Shown: positions 1 to 35,556 of the stretch, in pieces | Layout: each line of letters opens with the position of its first letter | How positions within the stretch are numbered: position 1 is the stretch's first letter | Assembly (NCBI GenBank): GCA_949752735.1 | Contig: OX457036.1 | Coordinates: 93,104,868-93,168,867, forward strand | DNA: 64,000 bases | Direction: 5' to 3' | Origin: Lumbricus terrestris | Taxonomy: Eukaryota; Annelida; Clitellata; Crassiclitellata; Lumbricidae | The notes under the pieces: model-generated | The model's input: the letters and a program-made list of their open reading frames with translations, nothing else | What the model was told of the DNA's origin: nothing | Database searches by the model: none | Position numbers and translations under genes: made by a program

Positions 1-1030
1 TATCCGCCCGCTATTCTGCCCTTCTGTCAATTCATTCTACCCCTCTTTATACATTCGAAATACCCCTTTGGGTTCGTGAAATCGTGGGTAGAGTAAGATC
101 AGGGAGGGTGGGGTGAAGTGGTCGGGCAGCTGCAAGTTGTCTTCACTCCCTCACCCTCCCTGCACTCGCTAAGCCTGTCGGCCGTTCGTTTATTGCCCCT
201 CCCCCTGTTTGACACCATTTCCGAGGCTCTTTATCAGCCATGCTTTGGGTCTCTCAACACTCTTTCCATCAAACGTAGCCACCCTTGTATCTGCCCTCTC
301 TCCAAAACTGTCTGTTCGCCTATAGTTCAATCAATCAATCAATCAATCAATATACTTTATTGATCATCATGTATATGTATACATACAGTATAGCACAAAC
401 AAACAGTAGTTGAAAATGTCACATGCATAGATGTCAAAGGGTTAAGCCCAAAGGAACGTAAGGTTCCGCTAACAGGGTTGCCCTAATTACACGAAGAATC
501 AATCTATCATCAACTTTCTGCATAACAGTTTAAACAAGTGGGGACTTAACCAGAGTTCTATCCAGCATAAAGTCCAACTCCTTCCATTCCACCTGGGTTA
601 TTTTCCAACCCTTACTCTTTGCCCACCATTAGGTTAGAGTCGCCGAGAGGGGGATGGGGCAAATGTCCAGAGACTTTTACTATTTTAGGGGTCTGGGCAA
701 ATAGTGGGTAAATAGTTATAGATCTATAAACAAGGTTTGGAATAAAAATATATTATAGTGGGGAATTAATTACGGACTCGCTGTGCCTTTCGCTCCTCTG
801 CACAGGCGAACTTATTGTGTCCATTTGAATTGCTTGAAGATTAATTACCGTTCTGGAGTAAGAGTTTTGCTGGTCTGCAAAACTATTTCTGATATTGTGC
901 AGACAAGACAGACAGGCAGACACACAAACAGACAGACAGATTGATTTGTGATGTCCTGCCTGTTGTCATGGTCATGGTGTTATTACGATTGTGGTGTTAA
1001 TGACGAAGTGTTGTCTTTGGTGTTATTTAG
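1..1030. other. Intron of Notch upstream of the first visible exon
   Basis: No coding exon is supported here. It holds a short CAAT-type repeat near 332-352, a CAGA microsatellite near 903-940 and ordinary AT-rich sequence. It ends at the acceptor 'tgttatttag' (AG 1029-1030) of the first Notch exon, so it is inferred to be intronic. Confidence 0.7.
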
Positions 1031-25005
<23,975 letters not shown>

Positions 25006-26602
25006 CATGTTATTTCATACAAAAGTTTACTTGGGTCGTGCAAAGCATATCATATCAAAGACAATAGCTTTTGAGGTTGTAGCCTACTCTGTTTAACAAT
25101 GCAATCCATGTCAATGTTTCCAGAGTATTTGAACGCAGGGTCACAGATTGGAAAAGCCTGTGTGTTGACCGCTTAGCCATTGCAAAGCATAAGTTTCATC
25201 TAAAATATTCCAAACCGTCCTTACACATGTGATGCCATATCTTTAAGTCTGTTATTTTATTAAAGCACTTGGGGTGCTCCAACTTAATTAGGTACATGTT
25301 CACAACTATGGTAGATCTGAATCCATTTGTATTATACAGGATTCTTGAATAAAATTGAGTTAAATTGAAGTGGAGGGAGGTGAATACAGCAAGCACTTTC
25401 CGAAAGAGATGATTAAAAAGGATCTGACATGTGACATGCGGTACAGATGGGAAGATACCATAGCCATTCAAATGAAGGGAAAAGAAGGGAAAATCCTACG
25501 ATTCTTTCAGAGATGACTTGTGGTTCTCGGATAAATTATGTTGTGGGACAAGATGGTGTTGTCCAATCATCCAATGTGCATACGTGCACCAGTAGGACTA
25601 TAAGGGCCAAGTAAGTTGTGCAGTCGAGAACCTAAATTAATAAAGTTTTATTCTGCCGAATGTATTGTAATTTGAGATTTTGTAACATGTTTCAGGATGG
25701 AATTATAAATTTTTAATTAGAAATTCTAATTGTATAGAAATAAAGTATAATGTGATTCAGCGGAATCTTAGCTTCAGCACAGTTTCTGTAGGCTAGCTGA
25801 TTCCAAACCGTGAGGTTCGCTCGTTTTATTACGAGTTTCGAGGTGAAATGTTTGTGTTCATTTTTTAACACGTGCATTTATGTTTTGTGTAGTAATTATA
25901 TGTGCCTTTTTACGACTTACTTTTTATTCGTAGCATTGTTTGCGTCTTAAACAATAAACGTTGCGCTTGCAAGACACCGTTTTCATTCCTGAACTTGAGA
26001 ATAAAACAACTTCAAACAAGCGCCATGGGCGCCCGCACATTTGGGGCAAGAGGAGGCACTTGACTCCTGGAAAATTGATTTTTTTCGTAAACTACTTACA
26101 TGTAATCTTAGACTTTGAGACAATTCTTCTCATGAAAGCGCTCGAGATGGATGCTAATTTACATTAACTAAGTGAAATTGATAAAGTTACAATTAGAAAC
26201 TCTTTGAAAAAGACCCTGGTTCTTAACTTCTGCTTTATATTGTCAAGCTCTTAAAAAATGTAAACGCGACCATTGTGTGTTTGCCCCCTTCTGCAAACAT
26301 TTATGCGGGCGCCCATGTTACTTACTTACAATTGATTAGAAATAGGGCCTACCGGTTCCTTGATTGGATAAACGATTGATGACGCCATCTTTTAAAATAA
26401 AGGCATTGATGACGTCAAATCTGCTTCCATGGTGAGTGGTGACGCTTGAGTATTTTTGGCGTGTTTCTGGCACAAACGAGGTAACTGATGTTGAGGATCG
26501 ACATTAAAAGATATAATTTAAAGTTTTATTTTTCGAAATACTCCAGACATGTAGCGAGCCGGCAGCACGCGTGAGTCGCCTAACACTTATACGACTTTGC
26601 AA
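25006..26602 (+). other. Notch 3' UTR region and downstream
   Basis: AATAAA hexamers at 25348-25353, 25639-25644 and 25739-25744 are candidate poly(A) signals. 26024-26317 is bounded by the inverted repeat CATGGGCGCCCGCA and may be a small DNA element. Nothing else coding is supported. Confidence 0.6.
26024..26317. mobile_element. Possible MITE with 14-bp inverted ends
   Basis: Perfect inverted repeat CATGGGCGCCCGCA / TGCGGGCGCCCATG encloses 294 bp of non-coding sequence; both ends continue with a 'tttgggg..'/'..cccc' similarity. No clear target duplication. Confidence 0.5.
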
Positions 26603-27163
26603 CAGGGGTTATTTTAACGCGCATCTAGACACAAAGTGTGTAGTTGGAAAACCAATTTGTGCAGTTGAAAATCAGGTTTTGTGCAGTTACTTTTTTACAT
26701 ACAATCGCATAAACAATATAAGCAGCTAATATATTTTAATTAAACTATTATTGCAACAAACAAGATTATAAGACATTTTTGCCGTGAATTTAACTTTAAA
26801 TTTCTACCGACAACTCTATTGACATAAAATACAAGAAAACAAGTCTATAGGCCTAGATAAAGACATGGCATATTCAAACAAGCTGTCTGATGCAAGTCAA
26901 ATAACGCTTAGCGAAACGAAATCAAATGCAAGATTCACAGTTTGTAACAAAATAATTAGGCCTAGTTAAAAACGAAAGCCAGGCGGAGCACAGGGCTTCT
27001 CTGCTGTTGTGTTTACAACTTCAACCATTTTAAACAATAGACATGAATTAAAGCATATAAACATGAAGGATCGCAAATAATCCTAGACCGTATCAAAATT
27101 TCCCCAATTCAGCTATTCCTCGCATAACGAGCCTTGGCGGGTCACGTACACTTACTTTAGAGA

Positions 27164-29225
27164 TCAAAATGCTTTTGGTTTTGCAACATCAGAGGTGATA
27201 TCTTGACTAAAAGAGTAATCGCATTCTGCCTGTTCGCTTGCAGAAAGTGTAAATATTCCCTTAAACCAACGTTGTTTTGATGCTTTTGGCGTGTCCCTCA
27301 TTCTACGGACTCGCTTTTGCAGCCACAGAAGCACGGACGCCCTAGGATCCCATTCTATCAATGGCGGCATGTTGTGATAAATGTACAAGTATTCATTTTC
27401 GGAGTTGACCGACATACTGCTTCTGCCGGTAGATTTTAAAGCGGAGCTTGTGCTGATAAGACGTTCAACGTCTGCGCTGTGAGGTTTAGCAGCCAGAAGA
27501 CGGGCCAAGACCGTTGTCACACTTCTGTATGAGTCAGATGATGCAAGAAAGCGAACTTTTTGTGCCAGTGTCATCTGTCTAAGAGCTTCAATATTGTCCA
27601 TTTCAAGCAACTCCCAAAACTCAAGAGATAGCTCGGACAAAGCGAGATCAGGACAGAGCATGCTGTGAACTCCTTCCAAATTTGCTGAAGATTGTAGAGT
27701 GGCAAAGGACTTCGCAGTACGCATCAGTTGAGCATCCACATCAAAGCGTTGGTCAAGGAACTCGACTAGCGAGGCAACCACTTCTCTACAAACAGCATTG
27801 ACATCCCTGCAATCGGAAACATATTGGTGGTGTTCTTTGCGGCGTTTCTTTGTCCTCATTAGCTCAATTCCTTTCAGGATCTTTGTTACGCCATCTGGCT
27901 GTAACACAAGTTCCTTCTTCAGAGCCTTAGTCCACCCTCCTGGTAAGTCATCTTCTGTTAAAGCTAACAGCCGTGCTTTTACCGACTTAGTTGTCTTTTC
28001 AATGTCGAGAATAGTGATGCCATCTCCTTGCAGCAGTTTCTGGTATCTGCTGAAGACAGTGAGAACATCAGCCAAAAATGACAGGAGTACGAGTTTATCC
28101 TCATCTAGAAGAAATGCCAAAAAACCACTTGAAGCTTTATCTTTGGATTGCCGCATATAAAGAACAAGCGAAAACCATGATACCAGAACCGAATTTACTA
28201 ATGCGTATGAAAACTCAGACCACCTAACCTCAAAAAGCTTAGGAAGCGCAACGAGGTGAGAGTTGTTAAGATCTGCGACTTCCCGAAGTTCCCTTGATCT
28301 GAGACCTGATGTGTGAAAATATGTGGACAGGGCTACCAGATTCTGAAATATATGACCAATCTCACTGACAGAGTTGCTGGTAGATTTCCAAGCCAAATTC
28401 GAACGGTGAACTGCACACCAGATTGTTAACAAAGGGACAGATGTTGATTGATGATCCCTCATTTTGGCTCGAAATAGAGTCCATAAGCCAGACCTCTCAC
28501 CTGTATTGATAGACGCTCCATCCGTCACCAAAGAGGACGCGTGTCTTAGTATATGCTTTGCAGCAGATTCTCCAACTGTGTTAATGCATGCTTCTTCCAG
28601 AGCTTCGAGAATCCCCTTAGCGCCTCGGCAACGAGGTTCGCTGGCACCTAAGAAGTATTGTTCCTCTGAACCAACCCCTCTGACCACTTTCGCCATAACG
28701 TAAATTTTATCAATTTGCGTTCTGTCTACGGTTCCATCGCATCGTATGGATAATGCCAATACATCATTGGTCAGCTTTTTCGCAAGAATTTCTTGGTGAC
28801 TTTGTACAATGCATTGCAAAAATTCTTTGTGAGATGCTGGCGTCAAGTACTGTAAGTTCCAATCTTGCTCAGTTGTCATTTTACCGCAATTCCATGAGAA
28901 AGCAGATGCCATAGTACTGATAACAACTCTTGCAGGAAATGAAAATGCACTGAGAGTTAATTTCTTTGCATCTCCATAATTATGCGTGTACGAAAAGACT
29001 GCCGACTTTCTCTGCCAGTTTCTCATTGACCTTTGAGATTGATCTTCCCATATCAGACATTTTCACAGCGTCTACCGGAGATAAGGTTGTCATACGATGA
29101 ACCTTCAAGCTTTGAGAATGATAAGGCTGCTGCAAGTGCTTCCGTACCGTTTCTTTTCGAAAAATTACTCCACACTCCATAGCAATAGGTGGCACCTGAC
29201 ATTTTACTGAAAGTCTTTTCACCAA
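27164..29225 (-). pseudogene. hAT transposase (KIAA1586/ZNF862-like), frameshifted
   Basis: A 620-codon open stretch (29026 down to 27164) carries hAT landmarks: RCDGTVDRTQIDKIYVMAKV, LVTDGASINTGERSG, the CAVHRSNLAW block, RWSEFSYAL, and the C-terminal dimerisation motif AAKPHSADVERLIS..LKS. An upstream piece in another frame (29225-28980) has a C-x9-C..H..H zinc-finger-like segment and ISKVNEKLAEKVGSLFVHA. That segment and the long ORF overlap by 47 bases with different frames, so one frameshift near 28980 separates finger and catalytic parts. The long ORF could still make a protein, but without its DNA-binding end. Confidence 0.85.
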
Positions 29226-29261
29226 ATCTTGAAACTTACAGCAAGCTGTACAGCTTACGTA

Positions 29262-29549
29262 CTATACGTAGTGACGGCCGTTTCGTCGAAAATGACGTAA
29301 AGTGTTGGTGGTTTGCACCGGTCTAATTTCCAAAGATTTTTCTCTGAGTTCTTTTTTATCCATACCATAGTCATATGGCATTGCAGATGAGCTAACGCAT
29401 GCTGCTGGGTCACACTCTGGTACTTCTGTGAGTTCTGTCTTCCCAGATGATAATAACGTCGAAATATCGGATAACTTGTACAGTTGAATGGCTGCATGGC
29501 TTATCTCCAGTTGTATACTTATGTAGCCAGTCAAAGTAAGCAACATCAT
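29262..29549 (-). pseudogene. Possible N-terminal segment of the hAT transposase
   Basis: Minus-strand reading with MDKKELREKSLEIRPVQTT, separated from the finger segment by stops or an intron. Assigned by position and orientation only; weak. Confidence 0.4.
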
Positions 29550-29660
29550 CTAATCTATCTGTCTCAACGTGTATACCTACCACGTATCTCAGGCTGACTG
29601 CATTTGAGGAGCTAGAAAAACGGCAATGAAATTGGAAAATCTCAAATAGACGTCTTTTAT

Positions 29661-30193
29661 GGGTTCCCGGACAATTCGTCCCCGGACAATTCGTCCCGGA
29701 CAATTCGTCCCGGACAATTCGTCCCCGGACAATTCGGACCGGACAATTCGTCCCGGACAATTCGTCCCCGGACAATTCGTCCCGGACAATTCGTCCCCGG
29801 ACAATTCGTCCCGGGCACCATTACCGTATACAGATGTCGACCGGAGATACTGCTGCGCATTAAAATTCAATTCGAAATTGAAAATTATTTCATTGTTCTC
29901 AAAGCAAATGTAGGCCTAAACATAATATAACACGTTACCTCACTTGGCTATGACATTAAAGGTATATTTGGAAAGCAATAGGTTGGCCTACTCCAGAATG
30001 GACAAGTCACGCATAGACTGAGGCTAAAGTAGGCTATAGCCGGTCCGAATTGTCCGTGTCCGAATTGTCCGGTCCGAATTGTCCGGGTCCGAATTGTCCG
30101 GTCCGAATTGTCCGGGGACGAATTGTCCGGGACGAATTGTCCGGGACGAATTGTCCGGGACGAATTGTCCGGGGACGAATTGTCCGGACACCC
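29661..30193. mobile_element. MITE made of two inverted arrays of a palindromic 14-bp unit
   Basis: 533 bp. Left array (about 29665-29815) has ten units of CCGGACAATTCGTCC type; right array (about 30041-30188) has ten units of its reverse complement. Outer ends GGGTtcCCGGACAATTC and GGGTgtCCGGACAATTC match as inverted repeats; TTTTAT is directly repeated at 29655-29660 and 30194-30199. The 225-bp centre shows no ORF. It sits upstream of the transposase inside the hAT element. Confidence 0.88.
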
Positions 30194-30301
30194 TTTTATG
30201 GCCCCAATAAGAAACTACCCTCCAAGTATCCAACACTTGTTGCTAGCAATAATTATTTACCGGACTCAGCCATGTTTGTTTGTTTGTTTGTTTGTTTGTA
30301 T

Positions 30302-30509
30302 GTGCACTTGTTATAGCGCCCCTTCAAGCTCTCTCTACTCAGAGGCGCTCCCGAATGCAGAGCGGACACTGCATCGGAGTTTCACGCCGAAGCGCTGAGC
30401 AATTGTGAGCGAAGAACTTGCCCAAGGTCCTTACTCGGCGAGGTGGATTCGAACCTCGAACCTTCCGGCTTCAAGGCAATGACGCCACCACTATACCACC
30501 GCGCCTCAC
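30302..30509 (-). mobile_element. tRNA-derived SINE, copy 2
   Basis: Reverse-strand copy of the family described at 54320-54540: B-box GGTTCGAATCC, 'ttgaagccggaaggttcgag' and the 3' end 'ggggcgctataacaagtgca'. Inserted in the hAT element. Confidence 0.88.
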
Positions 30510-30549
30510 ATGTCCGGTAATGCCTCAAATTTCTAACCGGACGTTTAGT

Positions 30550-30706
30550 GGCGGCGCTGGGGAGGCGGGCTAAGGGGCTAAACCCCCCTAAAAAAGGTCA
30601 TCCATTTTTCCCCCATGTAAAATTTTTAAAAAATTGACGATTAACCCCCTTTAACCCCCCCCCCCCCAAAAAAAACTGAAATCCTGGCGCCGCCGCTGAT
30701 TCTGTC
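30550..30706. mobile_element. Small GC-homopolymer DNA element
   Basis: Ends 'agtggcggcgctgg' and (complement) 'cagcggcggcgccagg', with 'aaaaaggtcatccatttttc' inside and long C runs. Related in style to 5000-5363, 22380-22522 and 33290-33440, which share the 'ggtcatcagtttttt' motif. Lies within the hAT element. Confidence 0.6.
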
Positions 30707-30754
30707 AATTATGTGCAGTTGAGAAATTTCCTTAAAATAACCCCTGCTTTGCAA

Positions 30755-31660
30755 TGGTAGAGAAACCTAATTCTGGTTCTAACTATGGCTTATTTGAGTT
30801 ATTTCGATGATTAGGGCATAGGCTAGGCTTAGGCCTACACCAGATCTTTGCATGCCACAATGGAATTCAATCAATCAGTTTTTTTATTTGTCCGTGTGTA
30901 TCAGGCACACTAAGGCAGGAATAGGCTTACACAAAGCATCACAAGTATTACAAATTATTCAGACGATTGATTGATTGATTGAATTTAATTATTATCAAAA
31001 ACGTACTATTAGGCCTATTAAATAATTTGTAAGTTCTTGAAAGCCAAGGAGAAATAGTAAGTTATCAGTCGCTTTTTGAAGGATGGAAGAGAATTTGAGT
31101 TCGATGCGAGAGTGAAGTCGAATCCAATCCCCCGGGGTGCACAGGCATGGAATGCATGCACGACATTGCACGTGAGGTCGTGAACCCAGGTCCTTGGTTT
31201 GACGACCGCATGCATTGGAGTAGGAGGCGGGGTTCAGTGGGTACAGAGCGCTGAGAAATTCTCGAAGATTTACAGTAGGCCTATACTTATTGGGTCTACA
31301 TTTACATTTAAGTTGTTTAACGACATGTAGCCTACGCCCTCTACATGTAGTTTTACTTCAAAAAAGCATCAGAGGCTTTTTTCTATAAAATTTAGCATGC
31401 TCTTAATACACACTGACTGTTGATTGGTACAATGTGCTCTGATCTATAGAAGTTTAAGCTTTAGTGGAAATAGGCCTACATGTAGGCCTAGATTAGGCTA
31501 CAGTAATGCGAAGTGCAAGACAAACCAACGTAGGCCTCGAGCCGGAAGACAACACACATCCAGAAAGCCAGCTTTCAAGTAAAGCCTACACAGGAGACAA
31601 CAGGTATTTCCGTTTGCATATTCTAACTTATTACCAAATTTTACTGAATTTACCTTTTGC
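30755..31660. other. Intergenic, no gene seen
   Basis: Short GATT microsatellite near 30964-30985; several TAGGCCTA palindromes; no recognisable coding or element ends. Confidence 0.6.
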
Positions 31661-31673
31661 TGTAGGGTAACTT

Positions 31674-32106
31674 GGGGTTGCATGGACCCTGGGGTTGTAT
31701 GGACCATCGAGAGAAAACAACTATTTCAAGCAGTCACTCGCATTTAATCAAGTTGATCCATGTGATTGCCTTATTTTATAGCGCAAATGTTTTTTATTGG
31801 TCCACCGGACGTTTTATGGCAGATTTACAATTTTAAAATGATATCACAAGTGAAGTTCGTCAATAATTTGTTTAAAGTTTCTGATATTTCACCATCCACG
31901 ATGACGACAACTTGCAGCCGGCGGATATATAGCCTACAACCAATATATCATTTTTTCGTTGAAATGTCGCGCTTTGGAGACCATTATATTTTCATGGAAC
32001 ATGAGCGATGATATGTTGATTATCTGTCGCTGCAATCGTGGTCCATATTTGGGGTTGTATGGACCCACGGTCACAGGGTTGCATGGACCACGGTCCATGT
32101 AACCCC
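31674..32106. repeat. Iteron-bounded segment (GGGGTTRYATGGACC)
   Basis: The 15-mer GGGGTTGCATGGACC or its near match occurs at 31674, 31691, 32051 and 32076 in direct orientation and once inverted at 32092-32106. The outermost copies make an inverted pair, so this may be a non-autonomous DNA element; no target duplication was found. Confidence 0.6.
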
Positions 32107-32314
32107 ATGCATGATGAGAATGTGCAGTTCAAAGAATATCAAAGAAGATAGCAATCAGTGGACAGCATGGATGAAGATGTGTTAGCAGTCCTGCATGGTG
32201 AGTGGCGGTCTGCTGAGTACAGTTAGTCCTTCTAAACAGTGTGCGTTCCACAAAATACGCTCGAGGCCTAGATAGCCTATAGGTGGAAACGATTCGGCAC
32301 CATTGTGCCTGCAA

Positions 32315-32603
32315 CGCCGCTAAGAGTTGTTCCACCGAACCCTATGTCCAATTAGGGTTTCATTAGGTGAAAACTGACTTAATTTTCAACCTGCAAATGA
32401 TCCTAGGCCTATATGACCAATTGGCAATTGAAAACTGAATGATCCATATGACAAAACCTTCAATTAAGGCTTAGGCTACAAATCAGACGCCTTCTGATTT
32501 GTAAACCTTGAAGGTTTTGTCATATGGATCATTCAGTTGTCACCTAATGAAACCCTAATTGGACATAGCTTCCAGGGTTCGGATGGACAACTCCTAGCGG
32601 CAG
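32315..32603. mobile_element. Foldback element / long imperfect palindrome
   Basis: Left arm 'ccgctaagagttgttcc..gaaccc..tatgtccaattagggtttc' and 'aactgaatgatccatatgac' return as complement on the right up to 'ctcctagcggcag'. The left arm contains about 50 extra bases. A transcript would form a hairpin with more than 80 paired bases. Confidence 0.8.
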
Positions 32604-32639
32604 ACCTTTACAAAAGTACAAAAGTAGTCTATGATGACT

Positions 32640-33460
32640 AAAAAATGTTTTAAAAATTCAGGGAAATGCCCCCCCCTTCGAAACGCTCTGGATCCGCCAC
32701 TGGTGTCAGGTTTAAAGCGTCTCTATAAGGAGTTTATCCTTAAATGGCGCTATATAAAATCAATTGCAATGCGTACCATCATGCCATGGAGTCATAGGCA
32801 ATAATATTACAGCCTATACTGATGACGTAAATTTGCTGAAAACGTCATCTTTGAATTTTGATCCTGTGACGTAATCTTACACCAATTGTTCGTTGCTAGG
32901 AAACGATCTCGAGCGAGATTCGTTTGAGAAAACGAGTTTAAAGAGTTCAGACTAAAATGGACATTTCGAAAAGAAATTGTTTTTCGATCAGAAGAAGTAC
33001 GAAAATTAAATGCGATGAGAAGAATTGTGCCATTTGAAGACACAATGTCATATTGACCAGTAAAGAAATGCCATTTCGAGCATCATCAATTCATCATCAT
33101 AAAAATTTCGATCAGAAAGAGAAATGTGACCGTTCCTGTTGAAGACTGAAGTCGGTACGACGTTTGAGTCTTCAATTGGCCTACGTTCTTAATTTTGTCA
33201 ACTTTATATTTATTTTTCTAACTCAAAAAGAGCGAGCGATGGTGATTGAATTCGCACCGTTGAAATTATGAGCTATGACTGAGATTCATTGGCGGCACCA
33301 GGGGGTTAGGGAGGGCTAACCCCCCCCCCAAGAAAGGTCGTCAGTTTTTTTGCACAGGGGGAAATTAAATATTTTCATGAGATTTCGACTAAGCCTCCCA
33401 CCCCCAGTAAAAAGTCATCAAGATTTTTGGGGAACAGGGAAATTAAGTAGGCCTATGTCA
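32640..33460. other. Intergenic, fragments of GC-homopolymer elements
   Basis: 32650-32706 ends 'gctctggatccgccactgg' (right end of a CAGGGGCGGATCC-type element); 33290-33440 begins 'ggcggcaccaggggg' with two 'gtcatcag/gtcgtcag' motifs. 32705-32765 carries a 'ggcgctatataaaatc' tail. No genes. Confidence 0.5.
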
Positions 33461-33668
33461 TATCGTGAAATATTAATGTAAGTCTTATTCCGTTCGAATA
33501 ATAATGCGAATCCAACAATTTTTGCCAGTTTAGTTTTCAAATCTAAACTCCATTTTTACTATTTTAATAGTAAATAAAATGCAGTGAAGGAAGTAACTTA
33601 ATCAATATTCTTGTTTGGGTCGTCACAGCGTTTGAAGTGTTACCGGCATGTCGACGCACTAAAAAGTG

Positions 33669-33670
<2 letters not shown>

Positions 33671-33734
<64 letters not shown>
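33671..33734. repeat. (TA)n microsatellite
   Basis: About 32 TA units without interruption. Confidence 0.95.
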
Positions 33735-33735
<1 letters not shown>

Positions 33736-33997
33736 CCTACGTATAGGCTACTCGAGAATCGCTGCTCTAAACTTCTAAAGTAATTAATTGTTGACCTGTT
33801 TGTTGCTTTCCGTTGTCGGTGGAGCGATTGTTGAAAACTTGAAACATTTTTTATCCAGATCGTTCGTTTTCGTGGATTGCAAGAAACCGTCGGGCGAATT
33901 TATTGTCATCAATCGGAAGGTGGCGATTCTTGCGACTGGAACGACATCTGTCCCATAGCTGTATGGTGCAAACTACGAACTGTTGCTGCTTAACGAC

Positions 33998-34092
33998 ACG
34001 GTCATATCAAGGATGATTTGGGTCGCCCTCCTCTTTTTCTCCAGGCTTGGGACTTGCACTGGCAAAGCACGAGCAGTGGCGGAGTTTCAACT
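33998..34092 (+). repeat. Dispersed ~100-bp repeat, copy 2
   Basis: 'gtcatatcaaggatgatttg', 'cgccctcctctttttctcca', 'ggcttgggac..gcactggcaa' and 'cagtggcggagttt', collinear with 4082-4182. Confidence 0.7.
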
Positions 34093-35110
34093 ACTAAACC
34101 GGTAGATTCAACACTAGCGCGAGAATATCTAGACGGTTCTTATGGAAATATTCCTAAAGCGGAAATACAGTGATCATTTAACAAAGATGCTAGTTAAGTC
34201 GTTTAAGTCATTCGGAAATGTGTTGCTGCATTCTATGATACCAATGATACCATAATCATATTATGCTATTATGCATAGCTATGCTAAACCTATCTGGTGT
34301 GTTGTGTAGTTGGGGTGATGGTTAGGATGTACTATCGTCGTCGGAGCCGCAAAGATCCTTCAAGAAGATTCGACATCCGTCGACAGAATGCGCTTCTTAT
34401 GGTTGGAATGACGAGCGACACCTGTCAACAGCTGTAAGTTATTGAAGAAAGCAAGCTTAAGAATATCTTAGCAGCAGTCTTGGAGACACCTCTCTCTCTC
34501 TCTCTCTCTCTAGACTCAGCCACTGCATTGCTCTGACAGAGCCAGTCCCTGTCCTCAGCTGCCCTGGATGAAGAGTGGCTGATGCTAGTAATTGAAATTT
34601 GGTGTCATACTTATTATTGAGGAGGAATTCCGTTGAATAAATTTTATAGCCAGATATTCCAAAACGACGAGGAATTGGAGATGGCGGCCTTAAGTTGAAC
34701 AGAAAGTTACCTCAATTAGTTGAATAACAGCAAAGGGTGACTTTAAAAGTCTAAATAAAAGGAGCGAGAGGTACAAGGAGTTGAATTATATGAAAGGGTG
34801 ATTTTACAGTTAAACGGGGAGAGCCTCAAGAAGTTTAATTATAAAAAGCGTGGCCTTTAGTCGAATGGAAAGAGTCCCAAGGAGTTGAGTAGTAGGAAAG
34901 GACATGGCCTTATTTTGAACGTAGAGAGTCCACGGAGTTGAGTTGCTGGAAAGGGTGGAACACAGGCCAAAGAAGTTAAAGTGTAGGAAGCGGTGACCCC
35001 AATGTCCTTCTATTGAATTAATATCTTTTCTTCTGTGCTATGGGTGTTTCTCTCTCCCTCGCTCCCTCCCTCTCTGTCTGTCTTTCTCTCTGTCTCTGTC
35101 TCTTTTTGTC

Positions 35111-35143
<33 letters not shown>

Positions 35144-35370
35144 GTGTCTGTCTCTCGCTCTACATTATCTTTTAGAGTTTTTTAGTCATTATTCGGCTGT
35201 TTGAGAGTTTTCATCATTTCAGTGTGAAAATGTTTTACCAATGCTAGTCCATAGGATACTCGAAAGTATACGCAAAAATAATTTTGCGATTTTGACTTAG
35301 ACATTCCATTCCCTACTACTTTCTATCTATATCTATCTAAATAGCCCTGTCAAGGCGCTATTGAAATGTA
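34093..35370. repeat. Intergenic with degenerate tandem and CT-rich repeats
   Basis: (CT)n at 34489-34514; about 34640-35000 is a loosely periodic (~60 bp) array of 'aggagttgaattat..gaaagggtg' units; TCTG/TCTC tract at 35050-35160. A short open stretch at 34318-34432 ends at a GTAAGT, but nothing supports it as an exon. Confidence 0.55.
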
Positions 35371-35427
35371 TAAAAGTTATAGAACCTGAAGTTGAAGGTG
35401 TTGATAAATTTCAGAGGCCATGGCAGA

Positions 35428-35556
35428 GACTAGTCCGGCAGTTTTGACAGGGTCCGCCCTGCAGTGGCGGCCAGAGACTTGTCCGGCAGTTTTGGCACCG
35501 TCCGTCCTGGCGGCCAGAGAAGTCCGGCAGTTTTGGCACCGTCCGTCCTGGCCACC
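35428..35556. repeat. Three-copy ~50-bp tandem repeat
   Basis: 'gtccggcagttttggcaccg' followed by 'tccgtcctggcggccagaga' repeats three times, the first copy diverged. The ORFs on both strands here are by-products of the repeat. Confidence 0.8.

Larger units (their letters stand above)
26603..30746 (-). mobile_element. Complete hAT DNA transposon with nested insertions
   Basis: Perfect 15-bp inverted ends CAGGGGTTATTTTAA at 26603-26617 and its complement ending at 30746; perfect 8-bp target duplication CTTTGCAA at 26595-26602 and 30747-30754. GTGCAGTT-type motifs lie inside both ends (26658, 26680, 30712). The transposase gene runs on the minus strand (27164-29225 and upstream). Later insertions sit inside: an iteron MITE at 29661-30193 and a SINE at 30302-30509. 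The target duplication has no mismatch, so insertion is recent in spite of the coding breaks. Confidence 0.93.

Noticed and set aside
29665..30190. CRISPR-like array of regularly spaced repeats
   Set aside because: Spacers are only 1-3 bases, units are inverted between halves, and the host is an animal; the segment has transposon ends and target duplication.
30896..31215. Minus-strand ORF 31215-31018 as a small gene
   Set aside because: Short, no family signal, overlaps a stretch that looks like a decayed dispersed repeat.
34318..34432. Short open stretch MVRMYYRRRSRKDPSRRFDI ending at GTAAGT, possible first exon
   Set aside because: No continuing exon, no homology and lies in repeat-rich DNA; a chance donor is more likely.
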